Below the pieces are notes generated by a model. The model worked only from the letters and a program-made list of their open reading frames with translations, searched no databases and was not told where the DNA came from. Shown here piece by piece: positions 17,077 through 26,451 of a DNA stretch of 64,000 nt. Location: contig FOIY01000002.1 in the NCBI GenBank assembly GCA_900111435.1, positions 310,001-374,000 on the forward strand, written 5' to 3'. Origin of the DNA: Ruminococcaceae bacterium KH2T8 (lineage in GTDB: Bacteria > Bacillota > Clostridia > Saccharofermentanales > Saccharofermentanaceae). Position 1 is the first letter of the stretch, and each line of letters opens with the position of its first letter. The position numbers and the translations under genes are program-made.

Positions 17077-17277
17077 AATACCTCTTTCCGAACGCCACGG
17101 TGTCTATGTGTGGCGGACATTTGTTTTTCCAATGTGTACAATACTATCACAACGGATTTTTAACGGCAAGGCGAAATCATTATAAAATAGATATTATTAA
17201 TCGTTTATTATATAGGCATTATCACAATACATGTTATCAGGTTTACATTTACCGGCTTTACAGTTACAATTCTTGAC

Positions 17278-17775
17278 ATGAATATTTTTAGAGCTATGAA
17301 GCCTGATGCAGTTTATCAGAGCGTTTTGGATGTTCCTTTTGAGGGACTTAAGGAAATGGGGAAGACATGTCTTCTCCTCGATTTCGATAATACTTTAGGT
17401 ATAGACAGAGCTGAAAGACCCGGAGAGTATGCTTTCGAGTGTGTTAAGAAGGTTAAGGAGAACGGCTTTACATGCTGTCTCGTATCGAATGCCAAGTCCA
17501 GCAGATCCTCAAATATTGCCGCCGAGCTCGATATCCCGTGCGTAACTTACGCTCATAAGCCCAGGCCCGACGGAGTCAACAGAGCTCTCAAGCTCATGAA
17601 TGTAGAAGCTGATAAGGCTGTCCTTATCGGCGATCAGATCTTTACTGACGTTATGGCAGGTAAGTTTGCGGACGTCTATACGATAATGGTCGAGAAGTAT
17701 GCTCCCAAGGAAGTCTGGTATATCGTATTAAAGCGAGGGCTAGAGAAGATAGTAAGGGCGATCGGGAAGTTCTGA
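17278..17775 (+). CDS. YqeG-family HAD phosphatase
   Basis: A 165-residue HAD hydrolase of the YqeG (IIIA) group. Motif I is LLLDFDNTL (nucleophile Asp36 region). VSNAKSS provides motif II, and the HKPRPDGVNRAL plus VLIGDQIFTDVMAGK segments provide motifs III and IV. YqeG-type proteins are cytoplasmic phosphatases whose physiological substrate is not well defined. No clear ribosome site precedes the ATG at 17278; the ATG at 17296 (MKPDAVYQSV) is an alternative that matches typical family starts. In Bacillus yqeG heads a ribosome-assembly cluster (yqeH etc.), but here yraN follows. Confidence 0.9.
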   Translation: MNIFRAMKPDAVYQSVLDVPFEGLKEMGKTCLLLDFDNTLGIDRAERPGEYAFECVKKVKENGFTCCLVSNAKSSRSSNIAAELDIPCVTYAHKPRPDGVNRALKLMNVEADKAVLIGDQIFTDVMAGKFADVYTIMVEKYAPKEVWYIVLKRGLEKIVRAIGKF

Positions 17776-17865
17776 TCCTTTGTTGCTCTTTGTCGATATT
17801 TGTCGAAATTTTTGTGCCAAATCCTCTTATGAACAAGCTAAGATAAGTTCATGGAGGATTTTTGT

Positions 17866-18228
17866 ATGACCGATAAGCGAAGGACAGGGAATATAGCTGA
17901 ACAGGCAGTCGTAGATGCCATGACATCAAAAGGATTTCAGCTTATTACCAGGAACTATAATGTTCACAATGTAGGTGAGATCGATATTGCAATGAGAAAA
18001 GGCGATACAGTCTATATAATCGAAGTAAAATCCAGATTGAGCGGGAATCCGTATCAATCATCCTGCGAGGCGGTTCTCGGCAGTAAGAGGCGAAAGGTGA
18101 TAAACACCACTAAATATTTGCTCAGGCATTACGGCCTTGAAGAGTATGATGTTATCTTTTTGGCAGGTTGCGTAACGCATAATAAGAGCGGTTTGGTGCA
18201 AAAGATAGAAATTATACCGTTCGAATGA
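17866..18228 (+). CDS. UPF0102 (YraN) endonuclease-fold protein
   Basis: A 120-residue protein of the YraN family, which has a restriction-endonuclease-like fold and may process nucleic acids in recombination or repair; the activity is not settled. The family core is present: TGNIAEQAVVDAMTSKGFQL, GEIDIAMRKGDTVYIIEVKSR (metal-binding Asp and E-x-K) and the AVLGSKRRKVINTTKYLL helix. GGAGG eight bases upstream selects the ATG at 17866; an ATG at 17851 would overlap that site. In many Bacillota yraN follows rnhB, but here it follows yqeG while rnhB is 11 kb away. Confidence 0.9.
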   Translation: MTDKRRTGNIAEQAVVDAMTSKGFQLITRNYNVHNVGEIDIAMRKGDTVYIIEVKSRLSGNPYQSSCEAVLGSKRRKVINTTKYLLRHYGLEEYDVIFLAGCVTHNKSGLVQKIEIIPFE

Positions 18229-18235
18229 AATATTA

Positions 18236-18264
18236 TTGCTACTTCCTTGCAAGATCATTATAAT
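18236..18264 (+). promoter_or_regulatory. Promoter of the aminotransferase-purB operon
   Basis: TTGCTA (18236-18241), a 17-base spacer and a perfect TATAAT (18259-18264), about 90 bases before the start at 18355. Confidence 0.7.
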
Positions 18265-18354
18265 GCAATAGGTTTAAAGGCTGATTTTTCAGCGATAATG
18301 CAATTTTAAATGACAACAATTTCAAAAATGGTCTCAAACACCGGAGGAAAAAAG

Positions 18355-19644
18355 ATGAAGTCTTACAAGCAAATGACTGCAGAAGAACTTAACGCAGAGA
18401 AGGAAGCACTCCTCAAGAGGATCGAGGGATTCAGAGCTATGAATCTTGCTCTCGATATGACAAGAGGTAAGCCCTCTCCCGAGCAGCTCGCACTCAGCAA
18501 TGATCTCTTTGAGGGATTAAAGGACAGCTCCTTTAAGTCCGAGAGCGGCGCTGACGTCAGAAACTACGGTGTACCCGACGGTATCGTTGAAGCAAGGAAG
18601 CTCTTTGCAGAGGTACTTGATACAGACATGAATAACATCTATATCGGTAACGGCTCCAGCCTTAACCTTATGTTCGATGCGCTTATGAGAGCATATGTTT
18701 TCGGTGAGCATGATTCCGATAAGCCCTGGGGTCAGATAGAGAACAAGAAGTGGCTTTGCCCCGTTCCCGGTTATGACAGACATTTCAAGGTAACAGAGAC
18801 ACTCGGCTTCGAGCTCATTCCCGTACCTTTGAAGGAAGACGGTCCTGATATGGATATCGTTGAGGAGCTCGTTAAGGATCCTGCAGTTCTCGGTATGTGG
18901 TCCGTTCCTTGCTATACAAATCCCGACGGATATGTTTACTCCGAAGCTGTCTGCAAGAGACTTGCTTCCATGAAGACTGCAGCTAAGGACTTCCGTATCT
19001 TCTGGGACAATGCTTACTGCGTACATCACCTCTACGACGAGCCTGAGAAGCAGGAGAAGATCCCTGATATGCTCCGTCTTTGCAAGGAAGCAGGAAATGC
19101 TTCAAGAGTATATGAGTTCTCATCTACATCCAAGATCACTTTCGCAGGTGCAGGTCTTTCATGCTTCGCTACAAATGAAGAGAACATGAAGCACAGCAAG
19201 AAGTTCACATCAGTTCAGACTATCGGCGCAAATAAGATCAACCAGTATGCACATATCCTCTTCATGCCTGATCTTGCAGCTATGAAGAAGCAGATGAGCA
19301 AGCATGCAGCAATCCTGAGACCCAAGTTCGAGCTTACTCTTTCTATCATGGATAAGGAACTCGAGGGTACAGAGGCTGTTAAGTGGCACAAGCCCAACGG
19401 AGGTTACTTCATCAGTGCTTACGTATATCCCGGAACGGCTAAGGCAACTGTTGCTCTTTGTAAGGAGCTCGGTGTCGCATTTACACCTGCAGGAGCTACA
19501 TATCCTTACGGCAACGATCCCGATGATTCCAACATCCGTATTGCTCCCAGCTTCCCCTGCCTTGCAGATATCGAAAAGGCTGTCGAAGTATTCTGTGTTT
19601 GTGCTAAACTTACTGCAATAGAAAAAATCCAGGAGGCACAGTAA
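18355..19644 (+). CDS. MocR-type PLP-dependent aspartate aminotransferase
   Basis: A 429-residue class I-like aminotransferase of the family annotated as aspartate aminotransferase (Aminotran_MocR). Motifs are LDMTRGKPSPEQL near the N-terminus, NYGVPDGIVEAR, CPVPGYDRHF, WSVPCYTNPDGYVYS, the WDNAYCVHHL Asp/Tyr pair and the PLP lysine Lys260 in SSTSKITFAGAG. It would interconvert aspartate/2-oxoglutarate and oxaloacetate/glutamate, fitting with gdhA and lysC nearby. GGAGG eight bases upstream fixes the ATG at 18355. The stop overlaps the purB ATG by one base (TAATG), so aspartate metabolism is coupled to a purine step. Confidence 0.9.
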   Translation: MKSYKQMTAEELNAEKEALLKRIEGFRAMNLALDMTRGKPSPEQLALSNDLFEGLKDSSFKSESGADVRNYGVPDGIVEARKLFAEVLDTDMNNIYIGNGSSLNLMFDALMRAYVFGEHDSDKPWGQIENKKWLCPVPGYDRHFKVTETLGFELIPVPLKEDGPDMDIVEELVKDPAVLGMWSVPCYTNPDGYVYSEAVCKRLASMKTAAKDFRIFWDNAYCVHHLYDEPEKQEKIPDMLRLCKEAGNASRVYEFSSTSKITFAGAGLSCFATNEENMKHSKKFTSVQTIGANKINQYAHILFMPDLAAMKKQMSKHAAILRPKFELTLSIMDKELEGTEAVKWHKPNGGYFISAYVYPGTAKATVALCKELGVAFTPAGATYPYGNDPDDSNIRIAPSFPCLADIEKAVEVFCVCAKLTAIEKIQEAQ

Positions 19645-21092
19645 TGTCCGAAATGATATCCAAGCCCTCATATGAGAGCCCTTTGAATTCCCGTTATGCA
19701 AGCCCCGAGATGCAGTACATCTTTTCTCCCGATAAGAAGTTCACGACTTGGAGAAAGCTCTGGATCGCACTCGCAGAATCCGAAAAGGAGTTAGGTCTTA
19801 ATATCACAGATGAGCAGATCAATGAGCTCAAGGCACATATTGACGATGTTGATTATGAGGTTGCAGCTGCTTATGAGAAGAAGCTCCGTCACGATGTTAT
19901 GGCTCACGTTCATGCATACGGCGATCAGTGCCCCACAGCTAAGGGTATCATCCACCTCGGTGCTACATCTTGCTATGTAGGTGATAATACGGATATCATC
20001 ATCATGAGAGAGGCTCTTGAGCTTATCCGTAAGAGGCTTGTAGTATGTATCGCAAAGCTTTCCGAGTTCGCTGATGAGTATAAGGCTATGCCTACTCTCG
20101 GTTTTACACATTTCCAGCCTGCTCAGCTCGTTACAGTAGGTAAGAGAGCTACACTTTGGCTTCAGGATCTTCTCTTCGATCTTGAGGAAGTTGAGTCTGT
20201 AACTGCTTCTCTTAAGATGCTCGGCTGTAAGGGTACTACAGGTACACAGGCAAGCTTCTATGATCTCTTTGAGGGTGATCACACAAAGTGTGTTGAGCTC
20301 GATAAGAAGATTGCCAACAAGATGGGCTTTGAGGCTTCTTACTATGTATCCGGTCAGACATATTCCAGAAAGGTCGATTCCAGAGTGCTCAACTGCCTTT
20401 CTTCCATCGCACAGAGTGCTCATAAGTTCAGTAATGATATCAGACTCCTTCAGCACCTGAAGGAGATTGAAGAGCCCTTCGAAAAGAATCAGATCGGTTC
20501 TTCAGCAATGGCTTATAAGCGTAATCCTATGAGATCCGAACGAATCGCTTCTCTTGCAAGGTACGTTATCGCAGATGCACTTAACCCCGCAATGACAGCT
20601 GCTGAGCAGTGGTTCGAGAGAACACTCGATGATTCCGCTAATAAGCGTATCAGCGTACCCGAGGCTTTCCTTGCAGTTGATGCTATCCTCGGTATCTACA
20701 CAAATATCGTTTCAGGTATCGTTGTATATCCCAACATGATCCACCAGCATATCATGAACGAACTTCCTTTCATGGCTACTGAGAATATCATGATGGAGGC
20801 TGTTAAGAGAGGCGGCGACCGTCAGGCTCTTCACGAGAAGATCCGCGTTGCTTCCATGGAAGCAGGTAAGACAGTCAAGGTAGAGGGTAAGCCCAATAAT
20901 CTTCTTGATATTATCGTTGATGATCCCGAGTTCGGACTCGACAGAGAATCTCTTGAATCTCTCCTTGATCCCAAGCTCTATATCGGCAGATGCCCTGAGC
21001 AGGTAACAACTTTTATCGAGGAAGCTATCAAGCCCGTACTTGCATCACATGCTGATGATCTTAAGGTTGAAGACGTCGAACTCAAGGTTTGA
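19644..21092 (+). CDS. purB: Adenylosuccinate lyase
   Basis: PurB cleaves SAICAR and adenylosuccinate, releasing fumarate, in de novo AMP synthesis. The 482-residue protein has SPLNSRYASPEM at the N-terminus, RHDVMAHVHAYGDQCP, HLGATSCYVGDN, FTHFQPAQ (catalytic His) and the fumarase/aspartase superfamily signature GSSAMAYKRNP (about 285-295, flexible-loop serines). It starts inside the stop codon of the aminotransferase gene. AGGAGG lies upstream within that gene. A strong terminator follows. Confidence 0.97.
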   Translation: MSEMISKPSYESPLNSRYASPEMQYIFSPDKKFTTWRKLWIALAESEKELGLNITDEQINELKAHIDDVDYEVAAAYEKKLRHDVMAHVHAYGDQCPTAKGIIHLGATSCYVGDNTDIIIMREALELIRKRLVVCIAKLSEFADEYKAMPTLGFTHFQPAQLVTVGKRATLWLQDLLFDLEEVESVTASLKMLGCKGTTGTQASFYDLFEGDHTKCVELDKKIANKMGFEASYYVSGQTYSRKVDSRVLNCLSSIAQSAHKFSNDIRLLQHLKEIEEPFEKNQIGSSAMAYKRNPMRSERIASLARYVIADALNPAMTAAEQWFERTLDDSANKRISVPEAFLAVDAILGIYTNIVSGIVVYPNMIHQHIMNELPFMATENIMMEAVKRGGDRQALHEKIRVASMEAGKTVKVEGKPNNLLDIIVDDPEFGLDRESLESLLDPKLYIGRCPEQVTTFIEEAIKPVLASHADDLKVEDVELKV

Positions 21093-21119
21093 TTTCTTAT
21101 CATTTGTTTAAGGTTTTTT

Positions 21120-21152
21120 AAGACACATTCGCTTATGCGGGTGTGTCTTTTT
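21120..21152 (+). terminator. purB terminator
   Basis: A 13-position imperfect stem (AAGACACA...CGC with GCG...TGTGTCTT, loop TTAT) is followed by TTT. Confidence 0.85.
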
Positions 21153-21234
21153 ACTGTTAATAATTTGTTTACACGTGCTCCGCTATTGACCGCGTTTGAG
21201 ATGCTAAAATTTAGGCGTTCTGATGGGAGGACTT

Positions 21235-22374
21235 ATGCAGGAAGCAGGAACTTATATAAAGAAGACATATCACCGCTTGCGTAACAGCGGTACATGGAGC
21301 AGCATTTTTGATGCTGTCTTGTTTGTCGGTTCCATCGTATTTGCAGTTAATGTCCTGATGAATCTCCTTGGATTCTTTATCGCATCAGGATTTATGGAGC
21401 AGAAGATCACTCTCCTTGTTTGGGAAATGAGCCGAGAGCAGTCATCGCTCTTTTGGTTCTTTATCCTTTATACATGTGCTTCCACTTTCGTGATCACATA
21501 TCTGATCGTCAAGCTCTACGATAAGATAATCAACAGGCCCGTTAAGGACTTTAAGACTGAGCTTTCCGAGATGGCTAAGACCGAGCTTTCGGATTACTTT
21601 ATCTCAGGCAAGATGAGCCAGCCTTTCAGGGATCCTTCTAGCCCCATCTCATGGACTGATCAGGTCAGGTTCTATGTTGATACGGCATCTGTAGAGAAGT
21701 ATCTTGATGAACTTACCGGATGTTTTAACAGGAAGTATTTTTCTCATAAGCTCACGAGTTACATGAATACCCAGATGAAATATGCCAGAAGGGGAAAGAC
21801 TAAGATCCAGCATTACGGTGATGATGTTTACGGTATCTTCATGATCGATATCGACCACTTTAAGAACGTAAACGACGTCTATGGTCATGCAATGGGTGAC
21901 AAGATCCTCAAGAGTGTCGGTAAGCTCCTCCGTGAGACAGTTGGTGATTCAGGTGTAGTCGTCAGAAACGGCGGTGAGGAATTCGTTGTCATCTATCTGG
22001 CAAAGTACCCATATGACTTCTCTGATCTCGCAGAACTCATCAATCAGAAGTTCAGGGATAATATCAGAGTAGAGGATACTTCGGGTCTTAAGGGCAGGGA
22101 CGTTACATGCTCCATCGGATTTGTTGATTATCCTTTCTATGAGAATGCAGAGCATGTATTCGATCTTCACCAGCATGTCAATCTTGCAGATATGGCCATG
22201 TATGTTTCAAAAACTACCGGTAGAGACAGATGGAATGAGCTTAAGGCTACCAGAGTTCCTACCGATAAGATAGACACTTCTCTTTACCTTAACAGCCCCG
22301 AATACGGACTCAAGAGAGGTTATTATGTTCTTCGTAACAGGGACGGCGAACATAATTCTTTGACTGACAAGTAA
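21235..22374 (+). CDS. Membrane diguanylate cyclase (GGDEF)
   Basis: A 379-residue protein predicted to make cyclic di-GMP. Two N-terminal membrane helices (about 25-50 and 70-95) lead to a cytoplasmic region and a C-terminal GGDEF domain with DELTGCFNRKYF, the metal-binding DIDHFKNVNDVYGHAMGDKIL and an intact active site RNGGEEFVV (GGEEF 246-250). The inhibitory site RxxD is not present five residues upstream (GDSG instead), so product inhibition may be lost. GGGAGG precedes the ATG at 21235; the ATG at 21223 lacks a site. No recognised sensor domain is seen. A degenerate GGDEF-EAL protein lies at 29900. Confidence 0.92.
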   Translation: MQEAGTYIKKTYHRLRNSGTWSSIFDAVLFVGSIVFAVNVLMNLLGFFIASGFMEQKITLLVWEMSREQSSLFWFFILYTCASTFVITYLIVKLYDKIINRPVKDFKTELSEMAKTELSDYFISGKMSQPFRDPSSPISWTDQVRFYVDTASVEKYLDELTGCFNRKYFSHKLTSYMNTQMKYARRGKTKIQHYGDDVYGIFMIDIDHFKNVNDVYGHAMGDKILKSVGKLLRETVGDSGVVVRNGGEEFVVIYLAKYPYDFSDLAELINQKFRDNIRVEDTSGLKGRDVTCSIGFVDYPFYENAEHVFDLHQHVNLADMAMYVSKTTGRDRWNELKATRVPTDKIDTSLYLNSPEYGLKRGYYVLRNRDGEHNSLTDK

Positions 22375-22380
22375 AAAGAC

Positions 22381-22409
22381 TTGACAATCACTCACGTTAA
22401 ATGTAATAT
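22381..22409 (+). promoter_or_regulatory. Promoter of the ylxM-ffh-rpsP operon
   Basis: A perfect TTGACA (22381-22386), a 17-base spacer and TAATAT (22404-22409). Confidence 0.8.
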
Positions 22410-22448
22410 GCTCAGGTGTGCTCATGCGCATCAGGGGAGGACTATGTC

Positions 22449-22775
22449 GTGAAATCATTAGAAGATCTTTTGCTCCTGGATTTTTACGGCAATCTCCTGA
22501 CCGAAAAGATGCGTGATGCGCTCGATCTCTATCTTAATGACGATCTGTCATTTTCGGAGATAGCGGATGCGAGCAATATCAGCAGGCAGGGCGCACATGA
22601 CACTGTTAAGAGAGCGTTGCAACAACTCAAGTCCTATGAGGAAAAGCTGGGATTGGTAGCGAGGTTCTCTGAGCAGAAAAAGTCGGTCGAGGAAGCCGTA
22701 GAGCTCATCGATAACGGCGAATATGCTGAGGCAAAGAAAGTCCTTTTGGACTTAAGACAGGAAATAGAAGGCTGA
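22449..22775 (+). CDS. ylxM: YlxM-family SRP-associated DNA-binding protein
   Basis: A 108-residue helix-turn-helix protein of the YlxM/p13 family, which is genetically linked to ffh and modulates signal-recognition-particle function in Gram-positive bacteria. The HTH is seen in LSFSEIADASNISRQGAHDTVKRAL, followed by a coiled tail. GGGGAGG eight bases upstream selects a GTG start at 22449; the intervening ATG runs into TGA at once. The gene ends 14 bases before ffh and heads the operon. Confidence 0.92.
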   Translation: MKSLEDLLLLDFYGNLLTEKMRDALDLYLNDDLSFSEIADASNISRQGAHDTVKRALQQLKSYEEKLGLVARFSEQKKSVEEAVELIDNGEYAEAKKVLLDLRQEIEG

Positions 22776-22789
22776 TACGGAGATAATTG

Positions 22790-24166
22790 ATGTTTGAGAG
22801 TCTTTCGACAAAACTTCAGAATATAACCAAGGCAATGCGCGGCAAGGCACGCGTTACCGATCAGGATATAAAGGATATGATGAGAGAGATCCGTATGGCT
22901 CTCCTCGAGGCTGACGTTAACTATTCGGTAGTTAAGTCTTTCGTTGCAGATATGACCGAGAAGTGTAAGAATGCCGATATCGAAGGCAGCTTCACTCCCG
23001 GACAGCAGATCGTAAAGATCGTTCACGAATCTCTCGTTGAGCTCCTCGGCTCGGGTGAAGAAAAGATCGCTATATCACCTTCGGGATTTACGGTAATCAT
23101 CCTTTACGGTCTTCAGGGTGCAGGTAAGACGACTACCGCCGTTAAGCTCGCTAACATCCTTAAGAAGGACGGCAAGAAGCCCATGGTCGCTTCTGTTGAC
23201 GTTCACAGACCCGCTGCTGCAGAACAGCTCAAGGTATTAGCTGACAGCAATAATATCCCTTCTTATATCGATGTCGATGAGAAGGATGCCGTTAAGATCG
23301 CAAAGGATGCGATGGATAAGGCTAAGTATATGCTCTGCAATTATCTTATCGTCGATACCGCCGGTCGTACCGTCGTAGATGATGAGATGATGGCTGAGCT
23401 TAAGGCTCTCAATGATGCAGTTGATCCTGACGAGAAGCTCCTTGTAGTTGATGCGATGATCGGTCAGGAAGCCGTTAACGTAGCTCAGAGCTTCGAAAAT
23501 GCTATCGGCATGGACGGCTTTATCATGACAAAGCTCGACGGTGATGCCAGAGGCGGTGCTGCTCTTTCGATCAGAAAGATGACGGGAAAGCCCATCAAGT
23601 ATATCTGCGTAGGTGAGAAGACTGACGCTATCGAGCAGTTCTATCCCAACAGAATGGCTGACAGGATCCTCGGAATGGGTGACGTTATGTCGCTTATCGA
23701 GAAGGCATCTGCCAATATCGATGAAGAAGCTGCTTCAAAGTCCCTTGAGAGGATGATGAGCAATCAGTATAACCTTGATGATCTTCTTAATCAGTTCGAG
23801 CAGATGAAGAACATGGGTTCCATGAAGGATATCCTCGGAATGCTTCCCGGAGTTTCCGGCAAGGTAAGTGAGGATCAGCTCGAAGGATCAGATGCAGTTA
23901 TCGACAAGAACATGGCTATCATCAGATCCATGACAAAGAAGGAGAGAAAAAATCCCAATCTCCTCAATGCCAGCAGAAGAAAGAGGATCGCAGCAGGTTC
24001 CGGTACTACGGTACAGGACGTAAACCAGCTCATGAAGCAGTTCGAGCAGACTGCTAAGATGATGAAGCAGTTCGGTAAGGGCGGCTTCAAGATGCCTAAG
24101 GGCTTTGGCGGTATGGGTCGCCTTGGCGGAATGGGCGGCTTCGGAAGAAAAGGTAAGTTCTTCTGA
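22790..24166 (+). CDS. ffh: Signal recognition particle GTPase Ffh
   Basis: Ffh binds signal sequences on ribosomes and 4.5S/6S RNA and delivers them to FtsY. The 458-residue protein has the N domain (1 to about 90), the G domain with P-loop [15 protein letters not shown] (107-121), [16 protein letters not shown] and [14 protein letters not shown], and a Met-rich M domain ending in a Gly/Met/Phe tail. GGAG seven bases upstream picks the ATG at 22790. A small hairpin GCCGAA-GCCA-TTCGGC at 24185-24200 lies between ffh and rpsP. It has no T tract and may be a processing site or weak attenuator. Confidence 0.97.
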   Translation: MFESLSTKLQNITKAMRGKARVTDQDIKDMMREIRMALLEADVNYSVVKSFVADMTEKCKNADIEGSFTPGQQIVKIVHESLVELLGSGEEKIAISPSGFTVIILYGLQGAGKTTTAVKLANILKKDGKKPMVASVDVHRPAAAEQLKVLADSNNIPSYIDVDEKDAVKIAKDAMDKAKYMLCNYLIVDTAGRTVVDDEMMAELKALNDAVDPDEKLLVVDAMIGQEAVNVAQSFENAIGMDGFIMTKLDGDARGGAALSIRKMTGKPIKYICVGEKTDAIEQFYPNRMADRILGMGDVMSLIEKASANIDEEAASKSLERMMSNQYNLDDLLNQFEQMKNMGSMKDILGMLPGVSGKVSEDQLEGSDAVIDKNMAIIRSMTKKERKNPNLLNASRRKRIAAGSGTTVQDVNQLMKQFEQTAKMMKQFGKGGFKMPKGFGGMGRLGGMGGFGRKGKFF

Positions 24167-24255
24167 TAACAATAAGAATATTACGCCGAAGCCATTCGGC
24201 TAATAGATATAAACAACAAAGCATTAAAACAAAAAACTTTTTGGAGGAAAAGACA

Positions 24256-24498
24256 ATGGCAGTTAAGATTCGTTTGAGAAGAATGGGTAAGAAGAAGGCT
24301 CCTTTCTACAGAGTAGTTGTTGCTGATTCACGTTATCCCAGAGACGGTAGATTCATCGAGGAGATCGGTACATATAATCCTCTTACAGAGCCCGCAGAGG
24401 TTAAGATCGACGCAGAGGCAGCTAAGAAGTGGATCGGTAACGGCGCTCAGCCTACTGATACAGTACGCGCTCTTCTTAAGAAGCAGGGCATCATCTGA
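24256..24498 (+). CDS. rpsP: 30S ribosomal protein S16
   Basis: An 80-residue S16, starting [20 protein letters not shown] and carrying the conserved [25 protein letters not shown] lies upstream of the ATG at 24256. It sits in the standard ffh-rpsP-khpA-rimM-trmD-rplS order. Confidence 0.98.
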   Translation: MAVKIRLRRMGKKKAPFYRVVVADSRYPRDGRFIEEIGTYNPLTEPAEVKIDAEAAKKWIGNGAQPTDTVRALLKKQGII

Positions 24499-24509
24499 GG
24501 TTAATGATA

Positions 24510-24740
24510 ATGAGTGATCTTTTAGTTTACATGGCAAAGTCACTTGTAAATAATCCCGACGAAGTCAACGTTAAGAAGACTGAGCGTGGAAATACAGTGA
24601 TCTTTGAGCTTTCCGTAGCTCCTGACGATATGGGCAAGATCATCGGTAAGAACGGTAAGAGAGCACAGGCTATCCGTTCTATCATGAAGGCTAAGTATCT
24701 CAAGACTGGTAAGCGCGTAGTTGTTGATATCGTAGGATGA
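24510..24740 (+). CDS. khpA: KH-domain RNA-binding protein KhpA (YlqC)
   Basis: A 76-residue single KH-domain protein, with the RNA-binding loop MGKIIGKNGKRAQAIRSIM. KhpA binds RNA, often with KhpB, and affects cell division and envelope growth in Gram-positive bacteria. GAGG nine bases upstream favours the ATG at 24510 over the one at 24504. Its stop overlaps the rimM start by four bases (ATGA). Confidence 0.93.
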   Translation: MSDLLVYMAKSLVNNPDEVNVKKTERGNTVIFELSVAPDDMGKIIGKNGKRAQAIRSIMKAKYLKTGKRVVVDIVG

Positions 24741-25267
24741 TCAACGACCGCATCATAATCGGTAAAGTTATCGGCGCACACGGTGTAAGGGGCGAGGTAA
24801 AAGTCTTCCCGATCACCGATAATGTGCGCCGTTTTACTAAGCTGAAAAAATGTTATCTGGTTACGGATAACGGTACTGTTAAGCAGGAAATGTCCGTAAA
24901 GTCTTCGAGGGTCGACAGGGAGAATGCTCTAGTCACATTCGAAGGCTGTGATGACCGCGATAAGGCGTTGCTCCTTAAAGGACTTCTGGTAGCCGTCGAC
25001 AGAGACGATGCCGTCAAGCTTCCTAAGGGTGAGTTCTTTATCGTTGACCTTATCGGTCTTAGTGTCATAGACGAAAAGCTCGGTGAACTCGGTAAGATCG
25101 ATGATGTCTATGAGACAGGCGCCGGTCACCATATCCTGAGTGTTAAGAGAAAGGGAAAGAAGGATCTTCAGATACCTTTCCTCAAGACCATCTGTATCGA
25201 GACTGATATAGAGCAGGGAATCATGAAAGTTATACTTCCCGACGGGTTGTATGAGATCTACGAATGA
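24737..25267 (+). CDS. rimM: Ribosome maturation factor RimM
   Basis: RimM assists 30S head assembly and binds S19. The 176-residue protein has the N-terminal RimM barrel (IIIGKVIGAHGVRGEVKVFPITDN) and a C-terminal PRC-barrel (FFIVDLIGLSVID, IPFLKTICIETD, IMKVILPDGLYEI). It overlaps khpA and trmD by four bases each. Confidence 0.96.
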   Translation: MINDRIIIGKVIGAHGVRGEVKVFPITDNVRRFTKLKKCYLVTDNGTVKQEMSVKSSRVDRENALVTFEGCDDRDKALLLKGLLVAVDRDDAVKLPKGEFFIVDLIGLSVIDEKLGELGKIDDVYETGAGHHILSVKRKGKKDLQIPFLKTICIETDIEQGIMKVILPDGLYEIYE

Positions 25268-25998
25268 GATTCTCGGTGCTGACATTATTTCCCGATCAGG
25301 TAACTTCTTTTCTTGATAAGAGCATAACGGGACGAGCTATAGAGAAAGGTATCATATCATTGGATGCCTGTGATATTAGGGATCACGCGATAAATGATTA
25401 CGGCAAGGTAGATGATACTCTCTATGGCGGCGGCACCGGCATGCTCATGCAGTGCGATCCCGTATATGATTCATGGAAAGAACTCTGTGATAAGGCAGGA
25501 AAGAAGCCCTACACCGTATACGTAAGTCCCAAGGGTAATGTGCTCGATCAGCGGAAGGTCATCGAGCTTTCGAAAAATGATCATCTCTGCATCATCTGCG
25601 GACATTACGAAGGTATTGATTCCCGAGTTATAGATGAGATATGCGATGAAGAGATCTCGATCGGTGATTATGTTCTTACCGGCGGAGAACTTGCTGCGTG
25701 CGTTATCATTGATTCGGTATCGAGGATGATCGAGGGTGTTCTTCCTAATCAGGAAGCATATTCCAATGAGTCGCACATGGAGGGTACACTCGAAGCTCCG
25801 CAGTATACAAAGCCCGATACCTGGCATGACATAAAGGTCCCTGAAGTACTGCTTTCAGGCGATCTTAAGAAGATCAGGGACTATAACAGGATCATGTCTT
25901 ATATCGAAACGATGCAGAAAAGACCTGACATGTTTGAAAAACTCAGTATTTCTGAGGAAGATTGGCAAAAAATACTTGCCTTGAAGAAATCGTTATGA
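25264..25998 (+). CDS. trmD: tRNA (guanine37-N1)-methyltransferase TrmD
   Basis: TrmD methylates G37 of tRNAs with SAM and prevents +1 frameshifting. The 244-residue SPOUT enzyme has FSVLTLFPDQ, DTLYGGGTGMLMQCDP, ICGHYEGIDSRV, the trefoil-knot EEISIGDYVLTGGELAA and the C-terminal AYSNESHMEGTLEAPQYTKP. It overlaps rimM by four bases. Confidence 0.97.
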   Translation: MRFSVLTLFPDQVTSFLDKSITGRAIEKGIISLDACDIRDHAINDYGKVDDTLYGGGTGMLMQCDPVYDSWKELCDKAGKKPYTVYVSPKGNVLDQRKVIELSKNDHLCIICGHYEGIDSRVIDEICDEEISIGDYVLTGGELAACVIIDSVSRMIEGVLPNQEAYSNESHMEGTLEAPQYTKPDTWHDIKVPEVLLSGDLKKIRDYNRIMSYIETMQKRPDMFEKLSISEEDWQKILALKKSL

Positions 25999-26078
25999 TA
26001 TTCTTCTATAGTTGTTAATTGGGATGGTCCTCTGTCCGTACGAGGCACGAACATCTACCAGATAAGGAGGAACTCAAG
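25999..26078 (+). ncRNA. Candidate L19 (rplS) leader RNA
   Basis: The 80-base gap between trmD and rplS is G-rich compared with other gaps. It holds a CCTC...GAGG hairpin (about 26030-26044) immediately before the ribosome site. Bacillota often carry a structured, autoregulatory leader before rplS. The match here is by position and one hairpin only. Confidence 0.35.
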
Positions 26079-26420
26079 ATGGATTTGGTTAAAGTTGTTG
26101 AGAGCGAGAATCTCAGAAATGACTATTCCGAGATCGAGATCGGTGATTACGTAAAGGCTCACCTTAAGATCAAGGAGGGAAACCGTGAGCGTATCCAGGT
26201 ATTCGAAGGATATGTTATTGCTCGTAAGGGCGGCGGAATTTCCGAGACCATGACAATTCGTCGTATTTCTTACGGCGTAGGTGTCGAGCGTATTCTTCCC
26301 GTACATTCTCCCAAGATTGAGAAGATCGAAATCGTACGTAAGGGTCGCGTCAGAAGAGCTAAGCTTTATTACCTTCGTGATCGTCAGGGTAAGGCTGCCA
26401 GGATTCAGGAGAAGCTCTGA
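26079..26420 (+). CDS. rplS: 50S ribosomal protein L19
   Basis: A 113-residue L19 with [53 protein letters not shown] and [18 protein letters not shown] C-terminal motifs. AAGGAGG nine bases upstream of the ATG at 26079 fixes the start. It ends the operon; a terminator follows. Confidence 0.98.
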   Translation: MDLVKVVESENLRNDYSEIEIGDYVKAHLKIKEGNRERIQVFEGYVIARKGGGISETMTIRRISYGVGVERILPVHSPKIEKIEIVRKGRVRRAKLYYLRDRQGKAARIQEKL

Positions 26421-26451
26421 TTTTCAATTAGACGCGTTAGATTCGCTTAAG

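Noticed and set aside
24185..24200. Hairpin between ffh and rpsP as a terminator
   Set aside because: It is only six base pairs with no T tract, in the middle of a conserved operon; at most a processing site.
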